A DNA stretch of 64,000 nt from Chryseobacterium aquifrigidense (GTDB lineage Bacteria > Bacteroidota > Bacteroidia > Flavobacteriales > Weeksellaceae). Within the stretch, counting starts at the first letter, position 1; the number at the start of each line of letters is the position of its first letter. Location: contig NZ_VFPD01000001.1 of assembly GCF_006716485.1 (NCBI RefSeq), positions 649,806 through 713,805 on the forward strand, in the 5' to 3' direction. The notes below the pieces were generated by a model. The model saw only the letters and a program-made list of their open reading frames with translations. It was not told the origin of the DNA and did no database searches. Positions 45,802 to 54,100 of the stretch are shown one piece after another. The translations under genes were made by a program, and so were the position numbers.

Positions 45802-46257
45802 TTATTCAGCATTTGCTTTTTGTCTGGTAAATTGCAATGCTATAATGATACACAGAAAGAGCGCTTTAACAGATTCTGCATAGATAAAATAGTTATGCAT
45901 TTCTGAAGACGGAACTGGCTTTCCTGCGGATAGCAACTGAGCCCGTGTGTCAAGAACAGGAAGCATCCAGAACTTTTCCAGCAGTAAAATAATCAATACA
46001 AGGAGAACCATCATAAAATCTGCTTTCGTATAACTTTTCCGGCTGATGAACATTAGTCCAATGATCAGAATAAGAAAAATGAACTGTATTTTGGTGGATA
46101 TTCCGAACATCATCATTCCCAGCTCAAGCGCTACAGGAAGAGTCATCCCGGTGACCTGAAACTTCATAGGTGTTTCCAGAAAACTGATGGTGATAAAAAT
46201 ACCAGTCATCAGACAAAGCATCATTAGCACAAGGGGATTTTTTACATGCAGTTTCAT
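45802..46257 (-). CDS. four-segment membrane protein of the nirK operon, unknown
   Basis: A 151-residue protein with four hydrophobic segments: 'PLVLMMLCLMTGIFITISF', 'GISTKIQFIFLILIIGLMF', 'FMMVLLVLIILLLEKFWM' and the last near 125-143. Polar residues FLETPMKF, WMLPVLDTRAQ and MHNYFIYAESVKAL lie between or at the edges, a layout that recalls DUF4149/TMEM205-type proteins but is not a firm match. It heads the operon with nirK (52 bases downstream) and carries the shared 26-base element in its promoter region. No function assigned. Confidence 0.8.
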   Translation of the reverse strand: MKLHVKNPLVLMMLCLMTGIFITISFLETPMKFQVTGMTLPVALELGMMMFGISTKIQFIFLILIIGLMFISRKSYTKADFMMVLLVLIILLLEKFWMLPVLDTRAQLLSAGKPVPSSEMHNYFIYAESVKALFLCIIIALQFTRQKANAE

Positions 46258-46272
46258 TATTTTATTATTAGG

Positions 46273-46298
46273 ATATAAATACCTTTTTATCTTTTATT
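46273..46298. promoter_or_regulatory. NsrR-like operator of the nirK operon
   Basis: ATATAAATAC, six bases (CTTTTT), ATCTTTTATT on the plus strand; 15 bases upstream of ATG 46257. Same layout as the three other copies. Confidence 0.7.
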
Positions 46299-46300
46299 GA

Positions 46301-46320
46301 ATTGATTTTAAAAAATCAAT
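46301..46320. promoter_or_regulatory. second palindrome upstream of the nirK operon
   Basis: Nine-base arms ATTGATTTT and AAAATCAAT separated by two bases, just beyond the 26-base element. The outer TTGAT/ATCAA resemble FNR half-sites, but their spacing is eight bases rather than four. Confidence 0.45.
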
Positions 46321-46532
46321 AATGAGAAAGGTCTTTTACATTGTTGTGATTAATACTTAAAATAGGTATGCAATTACATCAATTCTGAATTGCAGATAAC
46401 CAACAGAATGTATTGGTTTTGAGTACTTAATTCTTTTTTTCAGTACAAATATAGAATCTATTTTTATGAAAAAAGAGTATTTTGACTTTATTTATTCTGA
46501 CTTTTATCACCTTATTTTTTCACTTTCAAAAA

Positions 46533-47309
46533 TTATTCTTTTCTTGCAATAATAGTGACTGCGCACATATTTTTTTCATGCTTTCTGAATATTTTTTTCA
46601 TTTGAAAAACTCTCTTTCTGATAGAGGGATTGAATAATATATTTTTAGCTATTTGAATGGCTCCGGTAACCCCTTCGTCATCTATAATCCTATCAGGTTC
46701 TAAGAGATGCATGGGGGCAGTTTCAACTTTCAAAATAGTAAATCCTTGCTTTTCTAATAAGTCTGTCCATTCGGAAACAGTGAGCGGGCGGGCATTGACT
46801 TTAATGGCTAATGCCAGCTCTTTCTGAATATGCAGCTTAACATTACTGTCCAGATGATCCGGTCTTAAAGCCAGCTCATGAATGGCATAATATCCCTGCG
46901 GTTTCAAAATTCTGTAAGCTTCCTGAATAATTTCTGCTTTTCTGTGATCTGCATGCATGCTCAGTAGGGCTTCTCCATACACTTTACTGACTGATTGCCC
47001 ATGTAAAAAACTGTGTGCTGCATTTCCCAGTTGAAACAGGGCAGAAGTATGGTTAAATTTTTTGTTCAGATGATCTACAGCATTTTGTTCAGCATCAATC
47101 CCTATATAAGAGTGAGGATTTTTTTCGAGTGTAAGATGTGTTGTAAAACCGAGACCAGGCGCAAATTCCACTACATCATCAGCAGGTGTTATGTCCAGCA
47201 TCGACAACATCTTTTGGGTCAGGAAAACACCGCCCGGACGCAAAACTTTTTTACCAATTCTGGCTAATAACCAGTGTCCGGACATTTTTTCAATATTTTC
47301 TGTATGCAT
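46533..47309 (-). CDS. SAM-dependent methyltransferase, NO-regulon member
   Basis: A 258-residue class I methyltransferase. 'DVVEFAPGLGFTTHLTLEKN' near 39-58 contains motif I and YIGIDAE motif II; ALLSMHADHRKAEII and GYYAIHEL follow as post-motif regions. A basic C-terminal tail is present. The substrate is unknown. Its promoter carries the 26-base inverted repeat found before ric-norB and the nirK operon, which ties it to nitrosative stress. Confidence 0.87.
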   Translation of the reverse strand: MHTENIEKMSGHWLLARIGKKVLRPGGVFLTQKMLSMLDITPADDVVEFAPGLGFTTHLTLEKNPHSYIGIDAEQNAVDHLNKKFNHTSALFQLGNAAHSFLHGQSVSKVYGEALLSMHADHRKAEIIQEAYRILKPQGYYAIHELALRPDHLDSNVKLHIQKELALAIKVNARPLTVSEWTDLLEKQGFTILKVETAPMHLLEPDRIIDDEGVTGAIQIAKNILFNPSIRKRVFQMKKIFRKHEKNMCAVTIIARKE

Positions 47310-47329
47310 TACTTTATGATTAAATTAAT

Positions 47330-47355
47330 ATATAAATACCTTTTTATCTTTTATT
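47330..47355. promoter_or_regulatory. NsrR-like operator of the methyltransferase gene
   Basis: ATATAAATAC, CTTTTT, ATCTTTTATT: identical over 26 bases to the copy before the nirK operon. It ends 20 bases from ATG 47309. Confidence 0.7.
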
Positions 47356-47369
47356 GTTTTAAATTTTTT

Positions 47370-47801
47370 TTACACCTTTAAATGGGTCAGTTTTAAGTCC
47401 AGGTTATCTACAAATGCTTGTATTTTTGAAGTTTCAAGCATAATACGAAGATCCTGTCTGATGCTTTTAAACTGGTCATGAAGAGGGCATGGATGCGTTT
47501 CCGAGCATTGTTCAAGTCCAAGTCCGCAACCGGAGAAAAGCTTATCACCGTCAATTTCTTTAACAATATCAGCAATGGAAGTGTTTAGATTTTTCTGATC
47601 CATATAAAAACCTCCGTTCGGTCCCTTAACAGACTGCACAAAACCTTTTCTGCTTAAGTCCTGTAAAATTTTGGCAATAAAATGTTCCGGCGAATGAATG
47701 CTCTTTGAAATATCCTTAATCCCGACCCTGCTGTCATTTTTAGACTGCTGGGCAATATAGATTAAAGCTCTTAAGGCATATTCACAGGTTTTTGAAAACA
47801 T
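47370..47801 (-). CDS. Rrf2-family regulator, NsrR-like
   Basis: A 143-residue winged-helix regulator. 'FSKTCEYALRALIYIAQ' opens the Rrf2 fold, the recognition region is 'SPEHFIAKILQDLSRKGFV' and GPNGGFY the wing. Cys92, Cys99 and Cys105 (CGLGLEQC...CPLH) have the number and spacing of the iron-sulfur ligands of NsrR, the NO sensor. ATG 47801 was chosen because it begins the Rrf2 fold; the frame is open upstream to 47891 but would run through the operator. It should repress nir, nor, ric and itself until NO attacks the cluster. Confidence 0.88.
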   Translation of the reverse strand: MFSKTCEYALRALIYIAQQSKNDSRVGIKDISKSIHSPEHFIAKILQDLSRKGFVQSVKGPNGGFYMDQKNLNTSIADIVKEIDGDKLFSGCGLGLEQCSETHPCPLHDQFKSIRQDLRIMLETSKIQAFVDNLDLKLTHLKV

Positions 47802-47841
47802 TGTACTGAGTTTTATGTGACAAAGATAGAAAGATATTTTT

Positions 47842-47867
47842 AATAAAAGACAAATAAGTCTTTTATT
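47842..47867. promoter_or_regulatory. NsrR-like operator of the Rrf2 gene, perfect copy
   Basis: AATAAAAGAC, six bases, GTCTTTTATT: a perfect ten-base inverted repeat and the clearest of four copies. It lies 40 bases upstream of ATG 47801, indicating autoregulation. Confidence 0.78.
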
Positions 47868-47899
47868 TTTTTTAAATCTGATGAAGATCATCCGGAAGG

Positions 47900-48712
47900 T
47901 TAGCCTATCATATTTTGGGTAGCCTTATTACTTTTTCGCAGATCTGACGGTCTTGATTGGGTAAATTCATGAAAGGTATCACTGAAGGCACTGATAGAGC
48001 TATAGCCCACGTCATCGGCAATTTCATTGATCGGTTTGTCTGTATTCAAAAGTAATTCAATGGCTTTGATAATTCTTAATGTTTTTAAATACTGAAGGAA
48101 AGAAATATCCATATCAGCTTTGAAAAGACGGGATAGAGAACGCTCACTCAAACCAAATCTGCTGCTGACATTAGACAGTGTAAGTTTCTCACTGATATTC
48201 CATTCCAGATATGATACAATCCGCATCATCTGTTTATTATGGGTTGCCGGAAGAATAATAGGTAAGGGCTGTTGATGGGTTTTGGGAAGGATTTTTTTTA
48301 GAGCAACTAAAAATTCGAAATTTTCATCCTGAGCAGTAACATGTTTTTCATCCCAGATTTCAGAATATTTAATCATCTGGATCAGAAGTTCTGAGGCAGG
48401 ATAGATCCCCAGTCTGCCATAGAAAGGATCTGAAGCATCATCATGAGCATAAAAATAGAGAGAGCGCAGAACCGTTGCTGTATGTCCGATCTCTAAAATA
48501 TGTTCCATTCCCTGCGGAATCCAGAAGAAATGTCTTGCCGGAACTACATAGGTTCTGTTATCAATCGTAATATAGGCGATACCACCTTCCACATAACTCA
48601 GCTGTCCTTTCGTGTGTTTGTGAAAAGGAATCAGTTTTTCGGATTTTTCGTGCATGACAAATACACTTTTGTCATCTTTATCAATATCAGGAAGTGCAGC
48701 AATGAGTCCCAT
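47900..48712 (-). CDS. AraC-family regulator with cupin domain
   Basis: A 270-residue regulator. Residues about 15-100 are a cupin-type sensor ('FHKHTKGQLSYVEGGIAYIT' near its start and HFFWIPQGMEHIL), and the AraC DNA-binding domain is about 165-262: 'SNVSSRFGLSERSLSRLFKA' and 'INEIADDVGYSSISAFSDTF'. It is divergent from the TolC-HlyD-MFS operon at 48845, which it probably controls in response to a pump substrate. A TATATTTG -7 box precedes it. Confidence 0.9.
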   Translation of the reverse strand: MGLIAALPDIDKDDKSVFVMHEKSEKLIPFHKHTKGQLSYVEGGIAYITIDNRTYVVPARHFFWIPQGMEHILEIGHTATVLRSLYFYAHDDASDPFYGRLGIYPASELLIQMIKYSEIWDEKHVTAQDENFEFLVALKKILPKTHQQPLPIILPATHNKQMMRIVSYLEWNISEKLTLSNVSSRFGLSERSLSRLFKADMDISFLQYLKTLRIIKAIELLLNTDKPINEIADDVGYSSISAFSDTFHEFTQSRPSDLRKSNKATQNMIG

Positions 48713-48740
48713 AAAAAAGTTTAGAATACCAATGAAAATA

Positions 48741-48748
48741 CAAATATA
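48741..48748 (-). promoter_or_regulatory. -7 box of the AraC gene
   Basis: TATATTTG on the minus strand, 28 bases before ATG 48712; no clear -33 box. Confidence 0.5.
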
Positions 48749-48812
48749 ATCATTTGGCCGGAATCATGTAAAAGTTGACTATTTTAGATAAATAAAATTT
48801 CCGGATTGCCAA

Positions 48813-48820
48813 TAAATTTG
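48813..48820 (+). promoter_or_regulatory. -7 box of the efflux operon
   Basis: TAAATTTG on the plus strand, 24 bases before ATG 48845. It supports that ATG over the one at 48806, which lies upstream of the box. Confidence 0.55.
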
Positions 48821-48844
48821 CAGTGCAATAATTCAAAAATTCAA

Positions 48845-50167
48845 ATGAAAATTTATGTCGCCGGATTGCTGATGCTTGGAATTTCCTCCACGATATCAGC
48901 CCAGACCGGTAATCCAGTAAAGGATACCATACGACTCTCCCTAAAAGACGCATGGCAAAAAGCGGAAGAAAACAGCCGTCATATCAGAATCAATACCATC
49001 AATGTAGACATTGCCGAAGCCGAAGTAAAAGACGCCAGAAGAGAACGTCTCCCGGAAATTGAAGTTAAAGGTTCTGCAGAAAAAGCTTCCAACATTCCTA
49101 TCTATGAAAACGGAATTTTTTCCAAACCCACCCAGCATGAAGTCATCCATACGCTTTACAGAGCCGGAGCGGATTTTTACCTGAATATTTATAACGGAAA
49201 CAAACTGAACCTTAAGATTAAGGAAAATCAGACGCTTCAGAAAATTAAGGATATTCAGAAAGAACAATCTGTTTCAGATATTCATTACAAAACGGCAGCG
49301 CTTTATCTTGAATTACAGAAAACATTAATCTTCAGAGATCTTATCAAACAGGATATCACTGATCAGAAAACACAGCTGAAAGAAATACAGACCCTTTATA
49401 AAAACGGAGTGGTTTTAAAAAGTGATGTTTTAAGGATTGAGCTAGAGCTTTCAAAACGAAAAATGGCTCTAGTGACCATAGAAAATGATATCCTCATCGC
49501 GATGCAGAAGCTGAATATTATTCTTGGAATTCCGGATGAGCAGACTGTTATTCCTGAAGCACCTTTTAATCAGTGGAATGAGAATACAACATATAATGAC
49601 TATCTCAAACTGGCTTTAGAACATTCTTTTGATTACCATGTTTCTGAACAGCAGACAGAACTGAGTATGATCAAACTGAAACAGGTAAAAGCGAATGTAA
49701 GGCCTAAAATCGGGATGTATGGTGAATTTTATTTTGCCAATCCGCAGATTTTCCTTTATCCCTACAATCCTTATTGGTATTCATTGGGAATCGTTGGGAT
49801 TAAAGCTTCATTTTCCATCTCCTCCCTTTACCACAATACCCATAAAGTAAAGGCAGCCCGGCTGGAGTTTGAGAAAGAAGAGGAAGTTCACAAGGATACG
49901 GAGGATAAAGTAAGACAACAGGTAAAAGAAGCTTATCTGCGATATCAGGAAGCTTTGGAACAGATCAAAGTTGCAGAAGCTAATGTCGCTCAGGCAAAAG
50001 AAAATGCACGTATTATCAGGAATACGTACTTCAGCCAGACTTCACTTATTACAGAACTGCTGGATGCAGATATACAGCTGCTTCAGACAAAATTTGAGCT
50101 GGAAGCCGCCAAAATCATGGCACAGAACAATTATTATTTACTACAAAACATTACAGGCGTTTTATAA
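48845..50167 (+). CDS. TolC-family outer-membrane efflux protein
   Basis: A 440-residue outer-membrane channel with a signal peptide (cleaved after ISAQ) and two long coiled-coil repeats. 'LSLKDAWQKAEENSRHIRIN' opens the first TolC repeat; 'KEAYLRYQEALEQIKVAEAN' lies in the second. It forms the exit duct of a tripartite pump with the HlyD and MFS proteins encoded next. The HlyD gene starts four bases after its stop. Start ATG 48845 gives the signal peptide. Confidence 0.92.
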   Translation: MKIYVAGLLMLGISSTISAQTGNPVKDTIRLSLKDAWQKAEENSRHIRINTINVDIAEAEVKDARRERLPEIEVKGSAEKASNIPIYENGIFSKPTQHEVIHTLYRAGADFYLNIYNGNKLNLKIKENQTLQKIKDIQKEQSVSDIHYKTAALYLELQKTLIFRDLIKQDITDQKTQLKEIQTLYKNGVVLKSDVLRIELELSKRKMALVTIENDILIAMQKLNIILGIPDEQTVIPEAPFNQWNENTTYNDYLKLALEHSFDYHVSEQQTELSMIKLKQVKANVRPKIGMYGEFYFANPQIFLYPYNPYWYSLGIVGIKASFSISSLYHNTHKVKAARLEFEKEEEVHKDTEDKVRQQVKEAYLRYQEALEQIKVAEANVAQAKENARIIRNTYFSQTSLITELLDADIQLLQTKFELEAAKIMAQNNYYLLQNITGVL

Positions 50168-50171
50168 TACA

Positions 50172-51236
50172 ATGAAAAAAAAATATACTCCCACCGATAG
50201 AATGATCACGAAGATCACAGGATGGATTTCAGTTGTCATCGTTGCCGCACTTTCTGTCTGGGGCGGTTTTACCTTGAAAAATTACTATGCTTATGAACAG
50301 ACCAACGATGCACAGGTGCAGGAATATGTGAACCCTATTATTTCAAGAGCCGGAGGATTTATTGTAGCGGTAAAGTTTGAGGAAAATCAGGAAGTAAAAA
50401 AAGGGGATACTCTTTTGATTATTGATAACCGCGAATATATCCTTCAGGAAAAGCAGACTCAGGCAGCTCTTCAGAAAGCCCGTGCCCAGCTGAAAGTGCT
50501 GGAAAGTACTACAGGTACAACAGAGAAGGAAGCAGCAGCAGCAATGGCTCAGGTAGATGCCAGTAAAGCAAAAGTCTGGAAACAGCAGCTTGATTATAAC
50601 CGGTATAAAAAGCTCTATGATGAAGAATCTGCGACTAAACAGCGTCTTGAAGATGTGAAAGCAACATTGGATGTCAATGAAAGTGACTACAAGTCTTCAC
50701 AGGATACTTACGCCGCTTCGGTATCTAAAATTAATGATATCCGTGCAGAAAAAACAGTGGTACAGGCAGAAATTGCCAGACTGCAGGCATTGCTGGACCG
50801 TCACCAACTGGATGTCAGCTATACAGCAGTCACAGCGGCCTATGACGGAAGAATGGGACGAAGAACTGTAGAAGTAGGGCAGATGATTGATGCAGGGGAA
50901 ACGCTGGCATTTATTGTCAATAATGAAACGGATAAATGGGTAATAGCCAATTACAAAGAAACTCAGATCCGAGATATGCACATTGGAGATCACGTGAAAA
51001 TTGTAGCAGATTCCTATCCGGACAAAGAATTCCAGGGAACAATTATTTCCCTTTCTCCCGCCACAGGATCAAGCTTTTCATTGCTTCCTCCTGATAATTC
51101 CACCGGGAATTATGTCAAAATTGTACAGCGTATTCCTGTAAGAATCAGAGTCGATGGACAAAGAAGAGAAATCGATGTTCTGAAGGTAGGAATGAATGTG
51201 AATGTATACGCTGATAAAAAGCATTCCAATGGTTAA
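50172..51236 (+). CDS. HlyD/EmrA-type periplasmic adaptor
   Basis: A 354-residue adaptor with one N-terminal membrane segment (about 15-33), a biotinyl-lipoyl half ('GGFIVAVKFEENQEVKKGDTLLIID'-type motif near 60), a coiled-coil hairpin (about 95-205) and a second lipoyl half and barrel ('AAYDGRMGRRTVEVGQMIDAG'). It links the inner-membrane pump to TolC. In the frame upstream an extra 67 codons overlap the TolC gene; ATG 50172 is the better start. It overlaps the MFS gene by eight bases. Confidence 0.92.
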   Translation: MKKKYTPTDRMITKITGWISVVIVAALSVWGGFTLKNYYAYEQTNDAQVQEYVNPIISRAGGFIVAVKFEENQEVKKGDTLLIIDNREYILQEKQTQAALQKARAQLKVLESTTGTTEKEAAAAMAQVDASKAKVWKQQLDYNRYKKLYDEESATKQRLEDVKATLDVNESDYKSSQDTYAASVSKINDIRAEKTVVQAEIARLQALLDRHQLDVSYTAVTAAYDGRMGRRTVEVGQMIDAGETLAFIVNNETDKWVIANYKETQIRDMHIGDHVKIVADSYPDKEFQGTIISLSPATGSSFSLLPPDNSTGNYVKIVQRIPVRIRVDGQRREIDVLKVGMNVNVYADKKHSNG

Positions 51237-52821
51237 AAGACAGATGCCTTATTTTAAAAAATGGGCTCCGGAATGGCTTGTTAAAATCATTCTTTTCTCA
51301 ATGACACTGCCGGGAATTATTATATTTTTTCTTCCGCTGGCCAATGTGAATGCTGCTGCCGGATATTACGGAAGCGAGCCTGCGGATATTCAGTTTTCTG
51401 TAGCATTGTTTTACGCAGGTTATGTAGGATTTTATAGTCTGGAAAGAAGGTTTTTCAGTTTTCTGGCTGCAAAGGAATATTTTCTTCTGTTTACCACTTT
51501 ACAGATTCTGGCCTGCCTGATATGTTATTCTACCCGTGAAATTTATATTTTATTTCCTATCCGTTTTATACAGGGAATGTTGTTTGCCGGGAATGTAAAC
51601 CTTTCGCTTACTCTTATTTTTACGAGACTGAACAGCGAGAGAGGGAGAGAAATCAGTTTTTCAGTTTTCTTCGGGATTCTGATCTGTGCTTTGCCATTCA
51701 ATAATCTGATTACCGCAGATCTTATTGATTCCTACAACTTTAATATTGTTTATAAAACTGCGATTTTCTCATACCTTCCGGGACTTATTTTCCTGACTCT
51801 TGCAATGAGCAACTACAGAACCCATGCAAGATTTCATCTCTATAAACTCGACTGGCAAAGCTTTGGATTATTCAGCGCTATGTTGGTCCTTATCGGATAT
51901 ATAACCATTTTTGGTCAGGAATACTATTGGCTTGAGGATAACAGGATTCTGGGAAGTATCATAGGGATTGTTGGATTGGCAGGAATATCAATATTCCGGC
52001 AGCAGGCGATCAAAAGACCTTATGTCGATTTGCGTGTTTTCAAATACAGAAATTTTAAAGTAGGTCTGCTGATCCTTTTTGTGATGTATATCTGTCGGTT
52101 TGCATCAGGGATTGTCAATAATTACTTTGCTGCAGAGCTGCATCTGGATCCGTTTCATATTTCTTATATTAATATTTTCAATCTTGCAGGGTTAGTTGCG
52201 GGAGTCATTATCGCCTGTTGCATGGTGTTGCAGAAGAAAAATATACGGTATATCTGGGGACCGGGGTTTTTAATGCTGCTTATTTTCCATGGGTTAATGT
52301 ATTATTCTTTTGATGTTCAGGCTGATGAATTTAATTATTACATTCCGTTATTTATTCAGGGCTTGGGAGTGGGACTGATTATGGTTCCGACGATTATTTA
52401 TATTATTTCTTCTGTTCCTGCTGTAATTGGTCCGTCAGCGGCTGCCATAGCACTGGCGATACGTTACCTCGGATTTTGTATCAGTATTGCCCTGATCAAT
52501 TTTTTTGAACTGTTTGAAAAAAGCCGCCATTATAATGCTTTTCAGGATCATTTGAGTGTTGTAGATCCGGAAGTCAAACATTTTCTTCATCAGCAGACGG
52601 CTAAACTGATTTCCAGAGGAATGTCCGAAGATAAGGCGGTAAAAGCAGCCAATAAATTGTTGATAGGAAGGATAAATGTGCAGGATCATGTGCGTTTTGC
52701 TATGGATTATTATGAAATGATGGTGTGGCTTCTTGCTGCCTCATTGCTGTTGATTTTTATTTTCCCATATCTCAACCGAACTGCCCTTTATCTGAAATCC
52801 CGAAGATTATCACCTGCATAA
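51229..52821 (+). CDS. MFS multidrug efflux transporter, DHA2-like
   Basis: A 530-residue inner-membrane protein with about 14 hydrophobic segments, as in EmrB/DHA2 pumps. The usual motif C and A sequences are weak: the protein resembles a divergent flavobacterial subgroup. Residues RFIQGMLFAGNVNLSLTLIF near 118 and 'QGLGVGLIMVPTIIYIISSV' near 380 mark segments 4 and 11. It exports drugs or bile-salt-like compounds with the HlyD and TolC partners. ATG 51229 overlaps the HlyD stop; ATG 51202 would give a longer overlap. Confidence 0.87.
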   Translation: MVKRQMPYFKKWAPEWLVKIILFSMTLPGIIIFFLPLANVNAAAGYYGSEPADIQFSVALFYAGYVGFYSLERRFFSFLAAKEYFLLFTTLQILACLICYSTREIYILFPIRFIQGMLFAGNVNLSLTLIFTRLNSERGREISFSVFFGILICALPFNNLITADLIDSYNFNIVYKTAIFSYLPGLIFLTLAMSNYRTHARFHLYKLDWQSFGLFSAMLVLIGYITIFGQEYYWLEDNRILGSIIGIVGLAGISIFRQQAIKRPYVDLRVFKYRNFKVGLLILFVMYICRFASGIVNNYFAAELHLDPFHISYINIFNLAGLVAGVIIACCMVLQKKNIRYIWGPGFLMLLIFHGLMYYSFDVQADEFNYYIPLFIQGLGVGLIMVPTIIYIISSVPAVIGPSAAAIALAIRYLGFCISIALINFFELFEKSRHYNAFQDHLSVVDPEVKHFLHQQTAKLISRGMSEDKAVKAANKLLIGRINVQDHVRFAMDYYEMMVWLLAASLLLIFIFPYLNRTALYLKSRRLSPA

Positions 52822-52873
52822 TTGTAATAATAGAAAAAGTATAGCTTGTTAGCTAATTTTATAGTAGAGTGCT

Positions 52874-52902
52874 GAGACTGTCTGATAAGGCAGTCTCTTT
52901 TG
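52874..52902 (+). terminator. terminator after the efflux operon
   Basis: Seven-base arms GAGACTG and CAGTCTC with a ten-base loop and a short T-run. Confidence 0.72.
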
Positions 52903-52945
52903 TTATGACAGGAAAAAAATGGCAGGAACTGTATGTTTTTTGTCA

Positions 52946-52976
52946 TTGCAGACAAGCCGCTTTCTCTCTACATTTG
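52946..52976 (+). promoter_or_regulatory. promoter of the GlxA-type regulator gene
   Basis: TTG (52946-52948), 20 bases, TACATTTG (52969-52976) match the Bacteroidota promoter. It sets the start codon at ATG 52996 rather than at ATG 52933. Confidence 0.7.
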
Positions 52977-52995
52977 TACTCATACAGAACGAGAT

Positions 52996-53997
52996 ATGAA
53001 GAAAGAAGTACAACATACCGGGAAGAAAAACATAGTGCTTCTGGCGCTGCCACAGGTACAGCTGCTTGATATTGCCGGACCGTGGGATGTTTTTACATCA
53101 GCAAACCGTTTTTTGAATAACGAAAGACAGGATTCCGGTTATCATGTTCATCTGGTATCCGGCACATCAGAGAAAATAATTTATTCCGGCTCGGGAATGC
53201 CGTTATCGTGTAGTCATACCATTTATGATATTGATTTTTCTGTAGACACTTTACTTGTGGCCGGTACCACTTTGAGTGTGCTGGATGAAATTAGTGACGA
53301 TGTTTATCATTATCTTCAAAATATAACATCACAAGTAAGGCGGATGGGCTCAGTATGTGTAGGAGCATTTGTTCTTGCCAAAGCAGGTCTGCTGGATGGG
53401 CGGCAAGTGACTACCCATTGGAAATTTGCTGATGAACTGCAGAAATCTTATCCAAAGCTGGAGGTTAATATTAATCCATTTTTTATTTGTGACAGACCTA
53501 TTTATACTTCAGGAGGTGTTTCTTCAGGGATGGATTTGGCATTGGCAATGTTGGAAGAAGATTTTGGTAAGGCTTTGGCGGCAGAAGTCGCCTGTCATCT
53601 TGTTCTGCATTTAAAGAGACCCGGAACGCAGTCTCAGTTTGGAAACGCATTACCGGAATATGAAACCATGTCTCCTTTTACAAAACAGGTTCGGGATCTG
53701 TTGAAAGACAAGTTGGGAGAGACTCTTACAGTAGAATATATTGCTGAATCTCTGAACATGAGTGCCCGTAACTTTTCGCGGGTATTTGTAAAAGAATCAG
53801 GAATAACTCCTGGCAGATTCATTGAAAAAATGAGGTTGGATCAGGCCAGAAATATGCTTGAATATACCAATATGGGTATAGAAATAATAGCTGATAAATG
53901 CGGCTTTGGCAGTGTGGTTTCGCTGCGCCGTTTATTCCTTAAGAATATTTCCCTTACCCCGGCGCAATACCGGAAAACATTTAAGCGCACAGAATAA
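52996..53997 (+). CDS. GlxA-type regulator: DJ-1/PfpI domain plus AraC HTH
   Basis: A 333-residue regulator. Residues about 12-190 are a DJ-1/PfpI (glutamine amidotransferase-like) sensor; 'GSVCVGAFVLAKAGLLDGRQ' has a nucleophile-position cysteine. Residues about 225-330 are an AraC DNA-binding domain ('VEYIAESLNMSARNFSRVF' and 'IEIIADKCGFGSVVSLRRLF'). The next gene encodes a free DJ-1/PfpI protein on the same strand, a likely target. Confidence 0.9.
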   Translation: MKKEVQHTGKKNIVLLALPQVQLLDIAGPWDVFTSANRFLNNERQDSGYHVHLVSGTSEKIIYSGSGMPLSCSHTIYDIDFSVDTLLVAGTTLSVLDEISDDVYHYLQNITSQVRRMGSVCVGAFVLAKAGLLDGRQVTTHWKFADELQKSYPKLEVNINPFFICDRPIYTSGGVSSGMDLALAMLEEDFGKALAAEVACHLVLHLKRPGTQSQFGNALPEYETMSPFTKQVRDLLKDKLGETLTVEYIAESLNMSARNFSRVFVKESGITPGRFIEKMRLDQARNMLEYTNMGIEIIADKCGFGSVVSLRRLFLKNISLTPAQYRKTFKRTE

Positions 53998-54100
53998 TCA
54001 TTTTTCTTCTTTTTTACTATAAAAACTGATGATCATCAATTGTCAGTGAGGAAGAAGTATGTCTTTATTTCTAAAATAATCAATTTAAAATAATAGAATT

